NCBI GenBank assembly: GCA_964481075.1
Contig: CAYZSD010000002.1
Span: 1-64,000 of the forward strand
DNA from: MWFE01 sp964481075
GTDB taxonomy: Bacteria > Bacteroidota > Bacteroidia > Bacteroidales > Tenuifilaceae
DNA length: 64,000 bases
Direction of reading: 5' to 3'
In this document: positions 41,753-51,136 of the stretch, one piece after another
How the letters are laid out: each line of letters begins with the position of its first letter
How positions within the stretch are numbered: position 1 is the first letter of the stretch
Made by a program: the position numbers and the translations under genes
The notes under the pieces: generated by a model
Told to the model about the DNA's origin: nothing
The model's database searches: none
Seen by the model: the letters and a program-made list of their open reading frames with translations, nothing else

Positions 41753-43096
41753 ATGAAAAGCTACTATACTACAATAATTCTTTCACTAGGATTAATCGCT
41801 CAAACCCATGCACAGGGGCTGTTCGACAGCTTCACCTCTGAAACAAAACAGGAAGAGAAAAAGTCCACCATCGAGCTTAGCGGCTACGCAAGAGGTTCGG
41901 CTTACGGAGGCTCAGAGAATTACGATTACGCCAACCTTTTTGGGGAATTTGCCCTAAAGGGCAAGCTGTCGAGGCAAAAAGCCTTCCTCTTTGCCGATGT
42001 TCGTTTTCGGGAGGGACTTTTCTTTAATGAAAGAGAATTTCAGGCGCAGCTAAAGGAAGCTTACGTTGGCTTTACAGGCGATAGGCTTGATTTATACCTC
42101 GGAAACCAAATCGTTTCGTGGGGTAGAACCGATGGATTTAATCCTACAAATAGCATTACACCAAACGATTACTTCCTCCTTACCCATGAACCAGATGACC
42201 AGAAACTTTCTAACTTCATGCTTAGAGGAAAGTATCGCTTTGCAAAGTTTTCGGAAATTGAAGTAATTGCAATTCCAGCCTACAAACCCTCAGTTTACCG
42301 GTACGACCTTTTCGGCATGGGGGCGGAAGCACATTTCATGCCTGTTGAGTTACCTGAAGCAAAGTTCGAGAATAGCACCGCAGCCGCAAGGCTCAATTTT
42401 GAACTTCCCAAGGCAGGGTTTTCATTGTCCTTCTTTCATGGCTACGACCCTTTCTATGGGTTTAGTATAATAGACTTCTCACTATCGCCGATACTAATTA
42501 ACTATTTACCAACACCATACCTAAAGAATTCGTTTGGAGTTGATTTTGCTGTCCCTATAAAATCCTGGATTTTTCGGGGTGAGGCTTCTTACAATCACAC
42601 ATCCGACTACGAAGAAAATATGCACATCCCAAATCCAGACATTTACTATGTTGTTGGGGTTGAGAAGAGTTTATTTGATATCACGGCAATATTCCAGTTT
42701 ATTGGACGATTCACATTTGATTTCAAGGAATTAACAGAACCGACACTAAGTGGCTTTACACCCGAAGCCATCTTGCAGTATGCAAACGATATGATTAGCT
42801 ATGAGTCAACGCAGTACATCCGAAAAATCTTCAATCAGCATGAAGTTACCAATCATGCGGTGATGCTTTCACTGAGCAGATCTTTCCTCTTCGAGGAGTT
42901 TAGGACGGAGATGACAGGATATTACAATCTAACTACAAAAGAGTATATGCTTCGACCCAGCTTGAAATGGAGCATTAACGATAATCTTTCAGCCACTTTT
43001 GGCGGGCATTTTATGAAAGGACCAGAGGGTACGATCTTCGATACGTCAGGAAGAGTGATGAACGGGGCTTTTCTGGGCTTAATGGTGAGTTTTTAG
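41753..43096 (+). CDS. DUF1302-like outer-membrane beta-barrel
   Basis: A roughly 447-residue outer-membrane protein. The ATG at 41753 opens directly into the signal peptide MKSYYTTIILSLGLIAQTHA. An in-frame ATG 18 bases earlier (41735) is also possible. Barrel-like strands (ELSGYARGSAYGG, GKLSRQKAFLFADVRF) and the segment LYLGNQIVSWGRTDGFNPTN recall DUF1302/alginate-export-type barrels. The chain ends in phenylalanine (GLMVSF). It is the first gene of an operon with an MMPL transporter and a LolA-like protein, so it may be the outer-membrane exit or receptor of that export route. Confidence 0.8.
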   Translation: MKSYYTTIILSLGLIAQTHAQGLFDSFTSETKQEEKKSTIELSGYARGSAYGGSENYDYANLFGEFALKGKLSRQKAFLFADVRFREGLFFNEREFQAQLKEAYVGFTGDRLDLYLGNQIVSWGRTDGFNPTNSITPNDYFLLTHEPDDQKLSNFMLRGKYRFAKFSEIEVIAIPAYKPSVYRYDLFGMGAEAHFMPVELPEAKFENSTAAARLNFELPKAGFSLSFFHGYDPFYGFSIIDFSLSPILINYLPTPYLKNSFGVDFAVPIKSWIFRGEASYNHTSDYEENMHIPNPDIYYVVGVEKSLFDITAIFQFIGRFTFDFKELTEPTLSGFTPEAILQYANDMISYESTQYIRKIFNQHEVTNHAVMLSLSRSFLFEEFRTEMTGYYNLTTKEYMLRPSLKWSINDNLSATFGGHFMKGPEGTIFDTSGRVMNGAFLGLMVSF

Positions 43097-43129
43097 GAGT
43101 ATTGGAATATCGAATAATTTGATAAGAAT

Positions 43130-45406
43130 ATGAATACTAACACTTTCATTGCAAAGTACAGGGTTTGGTTAATCATTGTTCCGGTTTTAATTACGGTGCT
43201 AATGCTTCTTCCTTTAACAAAGGCAAGGATTAACCCCGATCTTATGGAATACCTTCCGAAGGATATTGAGGCGAAGATAAATGTTGATAAGCTCGAGAAA
43301 ACTTTCGGCAAATTTGAGCCCATCGTGCTAATCTTTGAATCGGAGGACGTGCTTAACGAGAAAACCCTTAGACGTGTTGCCGAATTGAACGATGCCTTCA
43401 AGTACATGGCAGAGGTAGAGGATATCATGTCGATTTTCGAAACGAAAAACATTCGTGGTGAGGAGGGTACAATGCTGGTTGATCCAGCCATTGAAAACAT
43501 CCCAACCTCTGAAAGCGAAAGAGAGGAACTCAGAAATGAACTCAGAAGTAATCCACTAGCATACAAAATGTTTGTTTCCGATGATTTTCACTTCACCCTA
43601 ATAATCCTCAACAAAGTGCAGACAGTTGCCGATGCCGAATTCTTTGAGATCATTGACCAGACCCTCAAAGAGTATCCAGGTGATGAGAAGGTTTATATAA
43701 ACGGCCTTCCATTTATGAGGTATGAGATTCAAAAATTGGCCACACGTGATCTTGTCGTTCTTCTGCCACTGGGTTTAATCCTTATGCTTATCTTTCTCTA
43801 CATATCGTTTCGTGAACGAAGAGGTGTACTCCTACCCTTCTCGGTGGTTTTAATGTCGATTGCCCTAGCAATGGGGTTGATGCCCATTTTGGGCTACGAT
43901 TTTAGTATTATCGCTGTGTTGGTTCCAATTATGATGATTGCCATCGCTAACAACTACGGAGTGCATATTGTGGCTCGCTACCAGGAACTGAACTCAAGGA
44001 ATCCCGATTGGACAATGGAGCAAATCGTTAAGGAGGCTCTTTCACAGCTCAATTGGCCCATCATCCTAACAGCGCTCACAACAATTTTTGGGGTAATGGG
44101 ATTGATTGTCCATATCATGCTACCAGCCAAGCAGATGGGGTACGTGAGTTCCATTGCAATAGCCTTTGCTCTAATCCTCAGCCTACTATTCATACCTGCC
44201 GTTCTCATTAGCATGAAGAAGGGAAAACCAAAAGCAGAATTTACTGGTGAAAAACATACGTGGATTGATAGATTCCTGATTTGGTCAGGAGGTGTTTCAA
44301 CAAAATCATCGTTACCAGTCGTTTACATCTTTGTCAGCTTTTTGATTATTGCTTCGTTAGGAATATTGCATCTACAGGCAAGCATTAACTTCGAAAGGAT
44401 GATGCCAAAATCTCATTCCATGAGGATTTCAACAAGCATTGCGAACGAGAAATTTGGAGGAACTAAGAATATCAGCATCCTGTTTGAGGGTGACATAATG
44501 GATCCTGACCTAATGCAGACCATGGATAGGTTTGAAAGTGAGTTGGAAGCACTGCCCGAGGTAGGAAACGTAACATCTTTAGCTTCGGTAATTCGAATTA
44601 TTAGCCGTGCCCTAAATGATCCGGATGATGAGCTGTATGATGCAATCCCAAACGACAGGCAGATAATTGCCCAGTACATTGAGTTCTATAGTATGAGCGG
44701 TGATCCTGAAGACTTTGAGAAACTGGTTGATTTCGATTACACCAAGGCGGTACTTAACGTCCAGTTTACTGCTAAGGACATGAGGAAGTTGAAGGAGGTT
44801 GAGGAGCATATTCAAAAATTGGTAGAAAAATCACCTTACTGCACATTGCAGACAGGCCAGTGTCTGATTGAAAAGGAGATGGCCAATTCAATTGTTAAAG
44901 GGCAGGTCCTATCCCTAATCTTCGCCCTTTTAGCCATTTTTATTCTTCTTTCCCTTATTTTTCGCTCATTCTATGCTGGTTTACTTGGAAGTATTCCTCT
45001 TTTCCTAACACTTCTTTGCAATTTTGGACTAATGGGGTGGTTTGGTTTTGAACTGGATATAGGTAATTCCTTGCTTTCGTCCATTGCCATAGGCATTGGG
45101 GTAGATTATACTATACATCTTTTCTGGCGACTAAAATATGAGCTTAGCCTTGGAAAGGAATACCCGGAAGCAATTGCCACCACTCTCAGGACAACCGGAA
45201 GAGGAATTGCAATCAATGCCGTATCGGTGATGGTTGGATTTGGCGTGCTCTTCTTTTCGGGTCTAGTGATTCTGAAAACATTCGCATTCCTAATAATCTT
45301 CTCACTCCTACTTTGTTTGCTATGTGCCTTGCTACTAATCCCAGCAATTTGCATGATAACAAAGCCGAGGTTTCTTGAAAAGAATGGAAGGGTGAGATTC
45401 TTTTAG
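43130..45406 (+). CDS. MMPL/RND-family transporter
   Basis: A 758-residue RND-superfamily protein with two repeats, each one helix, a periplasmic domain and five helices. Repeat one has LVVLLPLGLILMLIFLYISF and IIAVLVPIMMIAIANNYGVH. Repeat two has SLIFALLAIFILLSLIFRSF and LLSSIAIGIGVDYTIHLFWR, with the GVDYTIH proton-relay motif. The MMPL/HpnN-like class moves lipids or hydrophobic compounds using the proton gradient. The gene lies between the barrel and LolA-like genes in an operon, with a gap of 33 bp before it and 39 bp after. Confidence 0.9.
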   Translation: MNTNTFIAKYRVWLIIVPVLITVLMLLPLTKARINPDLMEYLPKDIEAKINVDKLEKTFGKFEPIVLIFESEDVLNEKTLRRVAELNDAFKYMAEVEDIMSIFETKNIRGEEGTMLVDPAIENIPTSESEREELRNELRSNPLAYKMFVSDDFHFTLIILNKVQTVADAEFFEIIDQTLKEYPGDEKVYINGLPFMRYEIQKLATRDLVVLLPLGLILMLIFLYISFRERRGVLLPFSVVLMSIALAMGLMPILGYDFSIIAVLVPIMMIAIANNYGVHIVARYQELNSRNPDWTMEQIVKEALSQLNWPIILTALTTIFGVMGLIVHIMLPAKQMGYVSSIAIAFALILSLLFIPAVLISMKKGKPKAEFTGEKHTWIDRFLIWSGGVSTKSSLPVVYIFVSFLIIASLGILHLQASINFERMMPKSHSMRISTSIANEKFGGTKNISILFEGDIMDPDLMQTMDRFESELEALPEVGNVTSLASVIRIISRALNDPDDELYDAIPNDRQIIAQYIEFYSMSGDPEDFEKLVDFDYTKAVLNVQFTAKDMRKLKEVEEHIQKLVEKSPYCTLQTGQCLIEKEMANSIVKGQVLSLIFALLAIFILLSLIFRSFYAGLLGSIPLFLTLLCNFGLMGWFGFELDIGNSLLSSIAIGIGVDYTIHLFWRLKYELSLGKEYPEAIATTLRTTGRGIAINAVSVMVGFGVLFFSGLVILKTFAFLIIFSLLLCLLCALLLIPAICMITKPRFLEKNGRVRFF

Positions 45407-45445
45407 AAGGGTACTGTAAATGTCAAACTATATAACACTAAAACA

Positions 45446-46219
45446 ATGAAAATTAAAGTAATCATCAGCATCTCGCTTCTGCTAGGCTTTTCCACATCTC
45501 TTTTCTCACATGATCCCCGCGAGATATCCGACAAAGCATCTAAGACCATTGAGTTTGAGTCGATGGAGATGGTCGCAACGCTCAATATTTTCGACAATCG
45601 AGGTAATGTCCGTACCCGCCAAATTGCCATAGCTACCAAAAAATTTAGTGAAACCACCAAAACGCTTATGCGTTTCCTTTCACCTCCCGATGTTAGTGGA
45701 ACATCCATTCTAATCTTCGACTACGAGAACAAGGCAGATGATATGTGGATTTACCTACCCTCACTGCGCCGCACACGGCGCATTGTAAGCACTGAGAAAG
45801 GGAAGAGCTTCATGGGGTCGGAGTTCTCCAATGCCAATATGAGCCGCCCAAACATCGACGACTTTACCTATAAACTACTTGGAAGCGAAACAGTAAACGA
45901 TAAGGAATGTTGGAAGATTGAAGCCACTTGCAAAAGCAAGGAGGTTGAGGATGAGAATGGATTTCAAAAAAGGGTCTCTTTTATCGAGAAAGAAACATAC
46001 CTATCCCAGAAAAGCGAACTGTACGATCGCAACGGAAGACTAATGAAAATTATGACCCTCAGCGACTATCGCAAGCAACCTAACGGTAAGTACTTCGCCT
46101 TTAGTATGATAATGGAGAATGTGCAGAATAATCGGCGTTCGGAGATGAAAGTAGATAAGTTTCAACTTGGTACAAACCTAAATGAGGATAGTTTCTCAAC
46201 AACGAGCATGGAGAAGTAG
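45446..46219 (+). CDS. LolA-like outer-membrane lipoprotein-sorting protein
   Basis: A 257-residue periplasmic protein with a signal peptide (MKIKVIISISLLLGFSTSLFS). The LolA-like beta-sheet half-barrel shows the family's signature region: SILIFDYENKADDMWIYLPS, then LRRTRRI and GKSFMGSEFSNANM. This family (PF17131-like) regularly accompanies MMPL transporters and is expected to carry a hydrophobic cargo across the periplasm. It is the last gene of the three-gene operon. Confidence 0.88.
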   Translation: MKIKVIISISLLLGFSTSLFSHDPREISDKASKTIEFESMEMVATLNIFDNRGNVRTRQIAIATKKFSETTKTLMRFLSPPDVSGTSILIFDYENKADDMWIYLPSLRRTRRIVSTEKGKSFMGSEFSNANMSRPNIDDFTYKLLGSETVNDKECWKIEATCKSKEVEDENGFQKRVSFIEKETYLSQKSELYDRNGRLMKIMTLSDYRKQPNGKYFAFSMIMENVQNNRRSEMKVDKFQLGTNLNEDSFSTTSMEK

Positions 46220-46269
46220 AGTGAGTCTGTTGCCTCTTTAATGCAATTTATGGCTTAAAGCCAATAATC

Positions 46270-46668
46270 TTATGGTCGTCTGAAAAGTGCTTCTACATCG
46301 AAGTCAGGTGAAGTATCACCAAGGTATGAATAACGCCAGTAAATAGCACTAAAGTCTCGTTCAATGCTACCAGAGCCAGCAAAACTATACAATAGGTTGT
46401 TTGTCTCAAAAATTGTTATCAGGGTATCGCTGATGGTTGCAATAACTTCAAAATCGTATCCTAAGTTGTAAAAGTTAAAAATTCTTACAATCGACGAGTC
46501 GCTTCCATGTAAATCGATATCAACGTTATACTGGCGATAACCATACATCGACCCCTGCTCAAAGCATCTCCATGTTCCAAGAATTGAATCTTTTGGATAA
46601 TTCTTATCCTTCTTACACGAAGATAGGCCAAAAGCCAAAAGGAGTAGTATCAGACCAAACTTTTTCAT
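46270..46668 (-). CDS. Small lipoprotein of unknown function
   Basis: The open frame starts at 46725, but the methionine at 46668 begins a proper lipoprotein signal (MKKFGLILLLLAFGLSSC, lipobox LSSC) and is chosen, giving 132 residues. The mature part starts KKDKNYPKDSILGTWRCFEQ, a pattern seen in small lipocalin-like Bacteroidota lipoproteins ('W' after 'LxGtW'). Function unknown. It follows the acylphosphatase gene on the same strand. Confidence 0.75.
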   Translation of the reverse strand: MKKFGLILLLLAFGLSSCKKDKNYPKDSILGTWRCFEQGSMYGYRQYNVDIDLHGSDSSIVRIFNFYNLGYDFEVIATISDTLITIFETNNLLYSFAGSGSIERDFSAIYWRYSYLGDTSPDFDVEALFRRP

Positions 46669-46732
46669 GAAAACAAATGTATTGCAATTATAAAGAATAA
46701 ATGCATAAAGCTGAAAAACTTTCAAAGGTTTC

Positions 46733-47011
46733 TTACCTGATAGTAAAATTTGTAAAGTTTTGAAGGGGGATAGACCGTTTTTCTATACTTGTAACATTCG
46801 ATTGGGGAGGGTCTATTTCACAACGTCTGACCAATATTTCGAGATTTTTTTCGGTGCTTTCGGCCTCCATGTAAACTGTTCCTTCGGGTAGGTTCTTAAC
46901 AAAACCGTTTACACCCAGTTCTACTGCTTGCCTAAGAACAAAGTATCTAAAACCTACCTTCTGCACCCGGCCAGAGAACAATACACTTATTGATTTTAAG
47001 TTCATTTTCAA
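46733..47011 (-). CDS. Acylphosphatase
   Basis: A 92-residue acylphosphatase with the phosphate loop GRVQKVGFRYFV (catalytic Arg at residue 22) and the catalytic Asn at residue 40 (GFVKN). It hydrolyses acyl phosphates such as acetyl- or carbamoyl-phosphate. The length is normal for the family. It follows the RNA-binding protein gene by about 100 bp on the same strand. Confidence 0.92.
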   Translation of the reverse strand: MKMNLKSISVLFSGRVQKVGFRYFVLRQAVELGVNGFVKNLPEGTVYMEAESTEKNLEILVRRCEIDPPQSNVTSIEKRSIPLQNFTNFTIR

Positions 47012-47110
47012 CAGGTTTTAGCAGCAAAAAATATATCTCTCAGGTATCTGTTTAAAAAAGACTTGAGAAAAAGTGAAAAGAAAATTTGCGCTCGCTCGGT
47101 GGATGGCCAG

Positions 47111-47368
47111 TTACTCAGCTGTCTCGGGTTTGCGGTGAGCGCTGTTCACCTTAATATTCCTTCCCTTCACCTGGGTGTCATTAAGGGCTTTAATGGCATT
47201 CTCGGCATCGGTGTCATTATCCATTTCAACAAAAGCATAACCTTTTGAGCGACCTGTTTTCTTGTCGGAAATGATTCTAACGATCCCTACGCTTCCATAA
47301 GGGAGAAAAAGCTCCTTTATTTCTTCGGGCTTCATGCTGTAAGCAATGTTTCCAATGTAAATGTTCAT
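47111..47368 (-). CDS. RRM-type RNA-binding protein
   Basis: An 85-residue single-RRM protein. RNP2 (IYIGNIAY) is at residues 3-10, RNP1 (KGYAFVEM) at about 43-50, followed by the conserved AENAIKALNDTQVKGRNIKV. The C-terminal tail is short and basic/acidic (NSAHRKPETAE). Small RRM proteins of this form are abundant in Bacteroidota and Cyanobacteria and bind single-stranded RNA. The targets are unknown. Confidence 0.93.
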   Translation of the reverse strand: MNIYIGNIAYSMKPEEIKELFLPYGSVGIVRIISDKKTGRSKGYAFVEMDNDTDAENAIKALNDTQVKGRNIKVNSAHRKPETAE

Positions 47369-47429
47369 AATTGGCTAAGGTTTATTGATTTGCTTAGATA
47401 AAATTACAGCAATATTTTAATTAAACAAA

Positions 47430-47457
47430 AAAAGGCAGCAAAAAAATGCTGCCTTTT
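47430..47457 (-). terminator. Rho-independent terminator of the ornithine carbamoyltransferase gene
   Basis: A perfect 11-bp stem AAAAGGCAGCA (47430-47440) with TGCTGCCTTTT (47447-47457) and a 6-base loop lies just after the stop at 47476. On the minus strand it continues into a T-rich run. Confidence 0.85.
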
Positions 47458-47475
47458 GATAAAAAAATAAAGTAG

Positions 47476-48477
47476 TTACTGTCCAATTGTAGCAACCATA
47501 ACTGCTTTGATGGTGTGCATACGGTTTTCGGCTTGATCGAAAACAATGCTAGCATCTGATTCGAATACTTCCTCGGTAACCTCCATCGATTCAAGGCCAA
47601 ATTTCTGGAAGATATCCTCACCAACAACAGTCTTTCTATTGTGAAATGCAGGTAGGCAATGCAAAAATTTGCAATTTGGGTTTCCGGTTAACTCCATTGC
47701 CTTCTTGTTAACTTGGTAAGGTTTGAGTAGCTTTATCCTCTCTCCCCAAACCGATTCTGGTTCACCCATCGAAACCCATACATCGGTGTAAAGGAAATCG
47801 CAGCCCTTAACCCCTTCCTCAACATTCTCTGTACGAGTTATTTTTGCTCCTGTTTGCTTTGCAATCTCAAGGCATTTATTGTAGAGTTCATCAGAAGGCC
47901 AACATGCTTTTGGAGCGACAGCACGGAAGTCCATTCCCATCTTGGCAGCGCCAACCATCAATGAGTTGCCCATGTTGTTTCTAGCATCACCCATATAAGC
48001 AAAGGTTACCTGACATAGGGGCTTTGTGCTATGCTCGCGCATGGTCAGAAAGTCGGCAAGTATTTGTGTTGGATGAAACTCGGTAGTGAGACCATTCCAT
48101 ACAGGAACTCCTGCGTGCATAGCAAGTGTCTCAACGATTTCCTGTGAGTAGCCCCGATATTCAATGCCATCGTACATACGTCCAAGAACTCGAGCTGTAT
48201 CTTCCATTGACTCCTTCTTGCCCATTTGAGAACCAGCAGGTCCAAGATAGGTAACATGTGCCCCTTGATCGAAAGCGGCCACCTCAAATGCACAACGGGT
48301 GCGGGTTGAATCCTTCTCGAATAGAAGAACGATATTCTTTCCTCTAAGCTTCTGCTGCTCAGTTCCAGCATACTTTGCGGCCTTAAGATCAGCCGATAGG
48401 TCTAACAAAAACTGAATCTCTTTAGGAGAAAAATCGAGTAGTTTTACAAAACTACGATTCCTTAAATTGAATGCCAT
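47476..48477 (-). CDS. arcB: Ornithine carbamoyltransferase, probably catabolic
   Basis: A 333-residue carbamoyltransferase. The carbamoyl-phosphate site is STRTR at residues 57-61, the ornithine-specific loop FLHCLPAFHN is near residue 273, and the class-typical LGPAGSQMGKKESMEDTARV segment is present. The length and this segment fit the ArcB/enteric ArgF type. The carbamate kinase gene lies immediately upstream on the same strand (29-bp gap), which favours the catabolic direction from citrulline to ornithine and carbamoyl phosphate. An anabolic role is not excluded, so the symbol is tentative. Confidence 0.9.
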   Translation of the reverse strand: MAFNLRNRSFVKLLDFSPKEIQFLLDLSADLKAAKYAGTEQQKLRGKNIVLLFEKDSTRTRCAFEVAAFDQGAHVTYLGPAGSQMGKKESMEDTARVLGRMYDGIEYRGYSQEIVETLAMHAGVPVWNGLTTEFHPTQILADFLTMREHSTKPLCQVTFAYMGDARNNMGNSLMVGAAKMGMDFRAVAPKACWPSDELYNKCLEIAKQTGAKITRTENVEEGVKGCDFLYTDVWVSMGEPESVWGERIKLLKPYQVNKKAMELTGNPNCKFLHCLPAFHNRKTVVGEDIFQKFGLESMEVTEEVFESDASIVFDQAENRMHTIKAVMVATIGQ

Positions 48478-48506
48478 AACATTATTTTTTTTTGGTTGTT
48501 CAACAA

Positions 48507-49466
48507 TTAATCTTCGTATTCCATGGTAATCTTTGTACCGTATGTTTTATCCTCAAGCTTTGTGGCTTCCGTTATTACGCTCATCTTGCCTCCATTTTCA
48601 ATGAAGTTGAGGCATGCCTTAATTTTTGGAGACATGTTGCCTTCACCAAACATTCCCTCAGCAATATACCGTTGAGCATCGGCCATGTTAAGAAACTCGA
48701 GCTTCTTCTCGTTGGGCTTTTTATAGTTAAGGTAAACGTATGAAACGTCGGTGAGAATATAAAACTCATCAGCTTTAATTCTAGCACCCATTAGTGCTGA
48801 AGCTAAATCCTTATCTATAACAGCTTCGGAAGGCCTAATATCACCTTTTTCGTCAATGTAAACAGGAATTCCTCCTCCACCCGAAGCAATTACAATAATT
48901 CCTTGGTTTACTAGCTGTTCGATAACTTTTTCGTTAAGTATTCCTATTGGTTGAGGTGATGGTACAACCCTACGCCAACCGCTGCCAGTATCCTTAATCT
49001 CCTCCTTAAAAACCCAACCCTTTGTATTGACAAGCTGATCGGCCTGTTCCTTAGTATAGATTTTCCCAACACGTTTGGTTGGATTACTAAAGGCTGGGTC
49101 GTCTTTCTTAACTATGACTGGGGTAACAAGACAGCACACCTCTTTGTTGATTCCATGCTTGCGAAGTACATTGCGCAACATGCGCTCAATCATATAACCT
49201 ATACCTCCCTGAGAATCGGCAACACAAATATCCAGAGGCATTTGAGGAATGCCATACATCTCTTCTCCGGCATCGTTTCGCATAAGAATGTTTCCAACCT
49301 GAGGCCCATTTCCATGACTTATCACTAAATTATATCCCTCCTTTAACAGGTAGATAAGATTTTCCATGGTATCGGTAGTATTCTGCTCCTGCTCCTCAAT
49401 TGTGCCTACCTGATTACCTCGAAGTAAAGCATTACCGCCAAGTGCTACAACTGCTAATTTATTCAT
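48507..49466 (-). CDS. arcC: Carbamate kinase
   Basis: A 319-residue amino-acid-kinase-fold enzyme. It begins MNKLAVVALGGNALLRGNQ, with the ATP/carbamoyl-phosphate glycine loop, SHGNGPQVGNI, and the late VIDKDLASALMGARIKADEF. It makes ATP from carbamoyl phosphate and ADP. It precedes the ornithine carbamoyltransferase gene and likely shares its terminator. Together they turn citrulline into ornithine, ATP, CO2 and ammonia. Confidence 0.96.
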   Translation of the reverse strand: MNKLAVVALGGNALLRGNQVGTIEEQEQNTTDTMENLIYLLKEGYNLVISHGNGPQVGNILMRNDAGEEMYGIPQMPLDICVADSQGGIGYMIERMLRNVLRKHGINKEVCCLVTPVIVKKDDPAFSNPTKRVGKIYTKEQADQLVNTKGWVFKEEIKDTGSGWRRVVPSPQPIGILNEKVIEQLVNQGIIVIASGGGGIPVYIDEKGDIRPSEAVIDKDLASALMGARIKADEFYILTDVSYVYLNYKKPNEKKLEFLNMADAQRYIAEGMFGEGNMSPKIKACLNFIENGGKMSVITEATKLEDKTYGTKITMEYED

Positions 49467-49684
49467 AATTAAAATATTAATTGGTTTTCATGATTTTGAA
49501 CAGCAAAACTAGAAATTATTTTTATTCCAACCACTACATATACCCTTGTTAGTATCATAAACCCTTAATTAGTAGCACAATGTTTAATAACATATTCAGG
49601 TTTTATCATGCAAAAAAGCAATTGAATGATGCAACGATTTCACCTAACATACGTTCTTTAAATACAAGAACTTTGTTTTGGACG

Positions 49685-50473
49685 ATGATAGCAACTACTA
49701 AATTTTTTTCTGCTTTGCTTATTGCTTTACTTGGAATAGGCAATCTTTTTGCCCAAAACAAAGCCAAATTGTTTACGGAAGAAATTCTTTTTGAACCAAT
49801 ACTGAACTCTGATTGGTTTGATGAAACGCTTACCCTAACCGAAATCGTTTCATACCCAAATATTGACGAGAATAAGACTATTGCATTAGCTAATGGCTAT
49901 GCTACGTATTTAATTGATAATAAAAACCTTTACCTTGAATCGGGGATTTTTAACTTCTACGTTCCAGTAGCAATAGACATAGTTTACACTAAGTACCCAT
50001 TTAATCGTATCGACTGGATAACAAACTATTATATCCTTTTGGCTCAAAGGGTGAAAGCTTTGCTTGAAATGGACTCGACATTAAACACCACAAAAATTGA
50101 CTGGCAACTTATTATGCAAACAAAATGCATGACAGAAAGTGATGCGCAAAAACTTTTTCATGGAATTGTTATTCACTTAAGGAGCACAGTACCTCAAAGA
50201 GTAGAAAGCAAAAAAACTCACGCCCTTTCGCCGAGTTACCGATTGAAAGAAAAGTCTCTTAAGCCCTATCAAAGAAGCGAAAAGTTATTGCAATCGGAAC
50301 TTTCAGAAAGGGAATTAATAGCAATTCTTTACCCAGTGAGCATCAATAAGAAAGTCAAAAATCAGCACATCCCAGTGAAAACAAAAGTTGAAAACGATAC
50401 ACCTTGCCCCAGTTTTCCAAATCATCGAAAAGCCACTAAAAAGGGTTGGCTTCCCTGGTTACGAAGGAGATAG
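49685..50473 (+). CDS. Hypothetical exported protein
   Basis: The frame is open from 49580, but the ATG at 49685 starts a clear signal peptide (MIATTKFFSALLIALLGIGN ending LFAQN) and is chosen, giving 262 residues. The mature chain has no known motif and ends strongly basic (KKGWLPWLRRR). Function unknown. The stop codon abuts the stop of the convergent membrane-protein gene with no gap. Confidence 0.65.
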   Translation: MIATTKFFSALLIALLGIGNLFAQNKAKLFTEEILFEPILNSDWFDETLTLTEIVSYPNIDENKTIALANGYATYLIDNKNLYLESGIFNFYVPVAIDIVYTKYPFNRIDWITNYYILLAQRVKALLEMDSTLNTTKIDWQLIMQTKCMTESDAQKLFHGIVIHLRSTVPQRVESKKTHALSPSYRLKEKSLKPYQRSEKLLQSELSERELIAILYPVSINKKVKNQHIPVKTKVENDTPCPSFPNHRKATKKGWLPWLRRR

Positions 50474-50953
50474 CTATCCCTTATGGTAGTCGGCAATCTC
50501 TATTTCAATCTGCTTTTCTTCGCAAATAGCTTGCACCTTATTCTTGATTTCAATAACCTTTGCATAAGGTAGCCAGCCAAGCTGAACTATCTTACGCTTC
50601 CCTGTACGCTTGTAAAAAGCAATGTAGGTGGGGCCAAGTTTTACCTTCGATAGGGTTTGCCATATTATTTTATCTGGAACTTTACCAAAAAAACCAAATT
50701 TATATTCCAGAGCATGCTCATCGGCATTGATGAAAAGTTTGGCAACATAACTTGTGTATCCAAAATAGATAAAAATTAGTGCATTTCCTCCAAGAGTAAG
50801 GAAAAACCATTCATTAGGATTATTCTTACGGTGGAGGATTAGGAATGAGATTAAAGAAATACCAATGAATAAGATTGCGAGCACAAGTAGAAATCGCTTG
50901 TAGCGACTACCCCTCTCTTCCATTTGGTTAAGGTTAATTGAAAATGGTTCCAT
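50474..50953 (-). CDS. Two-helix membrane protein with PH-like domain
   Basis: A 159-residue inner-membrane protein: a hairpin of two helices (FLLVLAILFIGISLISFLIL and FFLTLGGNALIFIYFGYTSY) followed by a soluble C-terminal domain. That domain (VAKLFINADEHALEYKFGFF, IWQTLSKVKLGPTYIAFY) looks like the bacterial PH-like fold common in small envelope proteins. Function unknown. It stands alone. Confidence 0.7.
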   Translation of the reverse strand: MEPFSINLNQMEERGSRYKRFLLVLAILFIGISLISFLILHRKNNPNEWFFLTLGGNALIFIYFGYTSYVAKLFINADEHALEYKFGFFGKVPDKIIWQTLSKVKLGPTYIAFYKRTGKRKIVQLGWLPYAKVIEIKNKVQAICEEKQIEIEIADYHKG

Positions 50954-51065
50954 TGTGGTTGGGATTAAAAATTAGGGTATTCAAAGGTAATAGTTTTATG
51001 GCATTGAAAGAAAGAAATAGGATTCTTTCTAATACTCGTTAAAAAAGAAATTATTATTGTACGAA

Positions 51066-51116
51066 AAAAGCTGCCTGTTCTGACCATTATTGCAAATGAT
51101 CATTCTAGCAGCTTTT
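51066..51116 (-). terminator. Terminator of glyA
   Basis: AAAAGCTGC (51066-51074) pairs with GCAGCTTTT (51108-51116) across a long loop. On the minus strand the hairpin runs into six T. It lies about 20 bp after the glyA stop. Confidence 0.75.
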
Positions 51117-51136
51117 AGTATTGTTGAAAACAAAAA

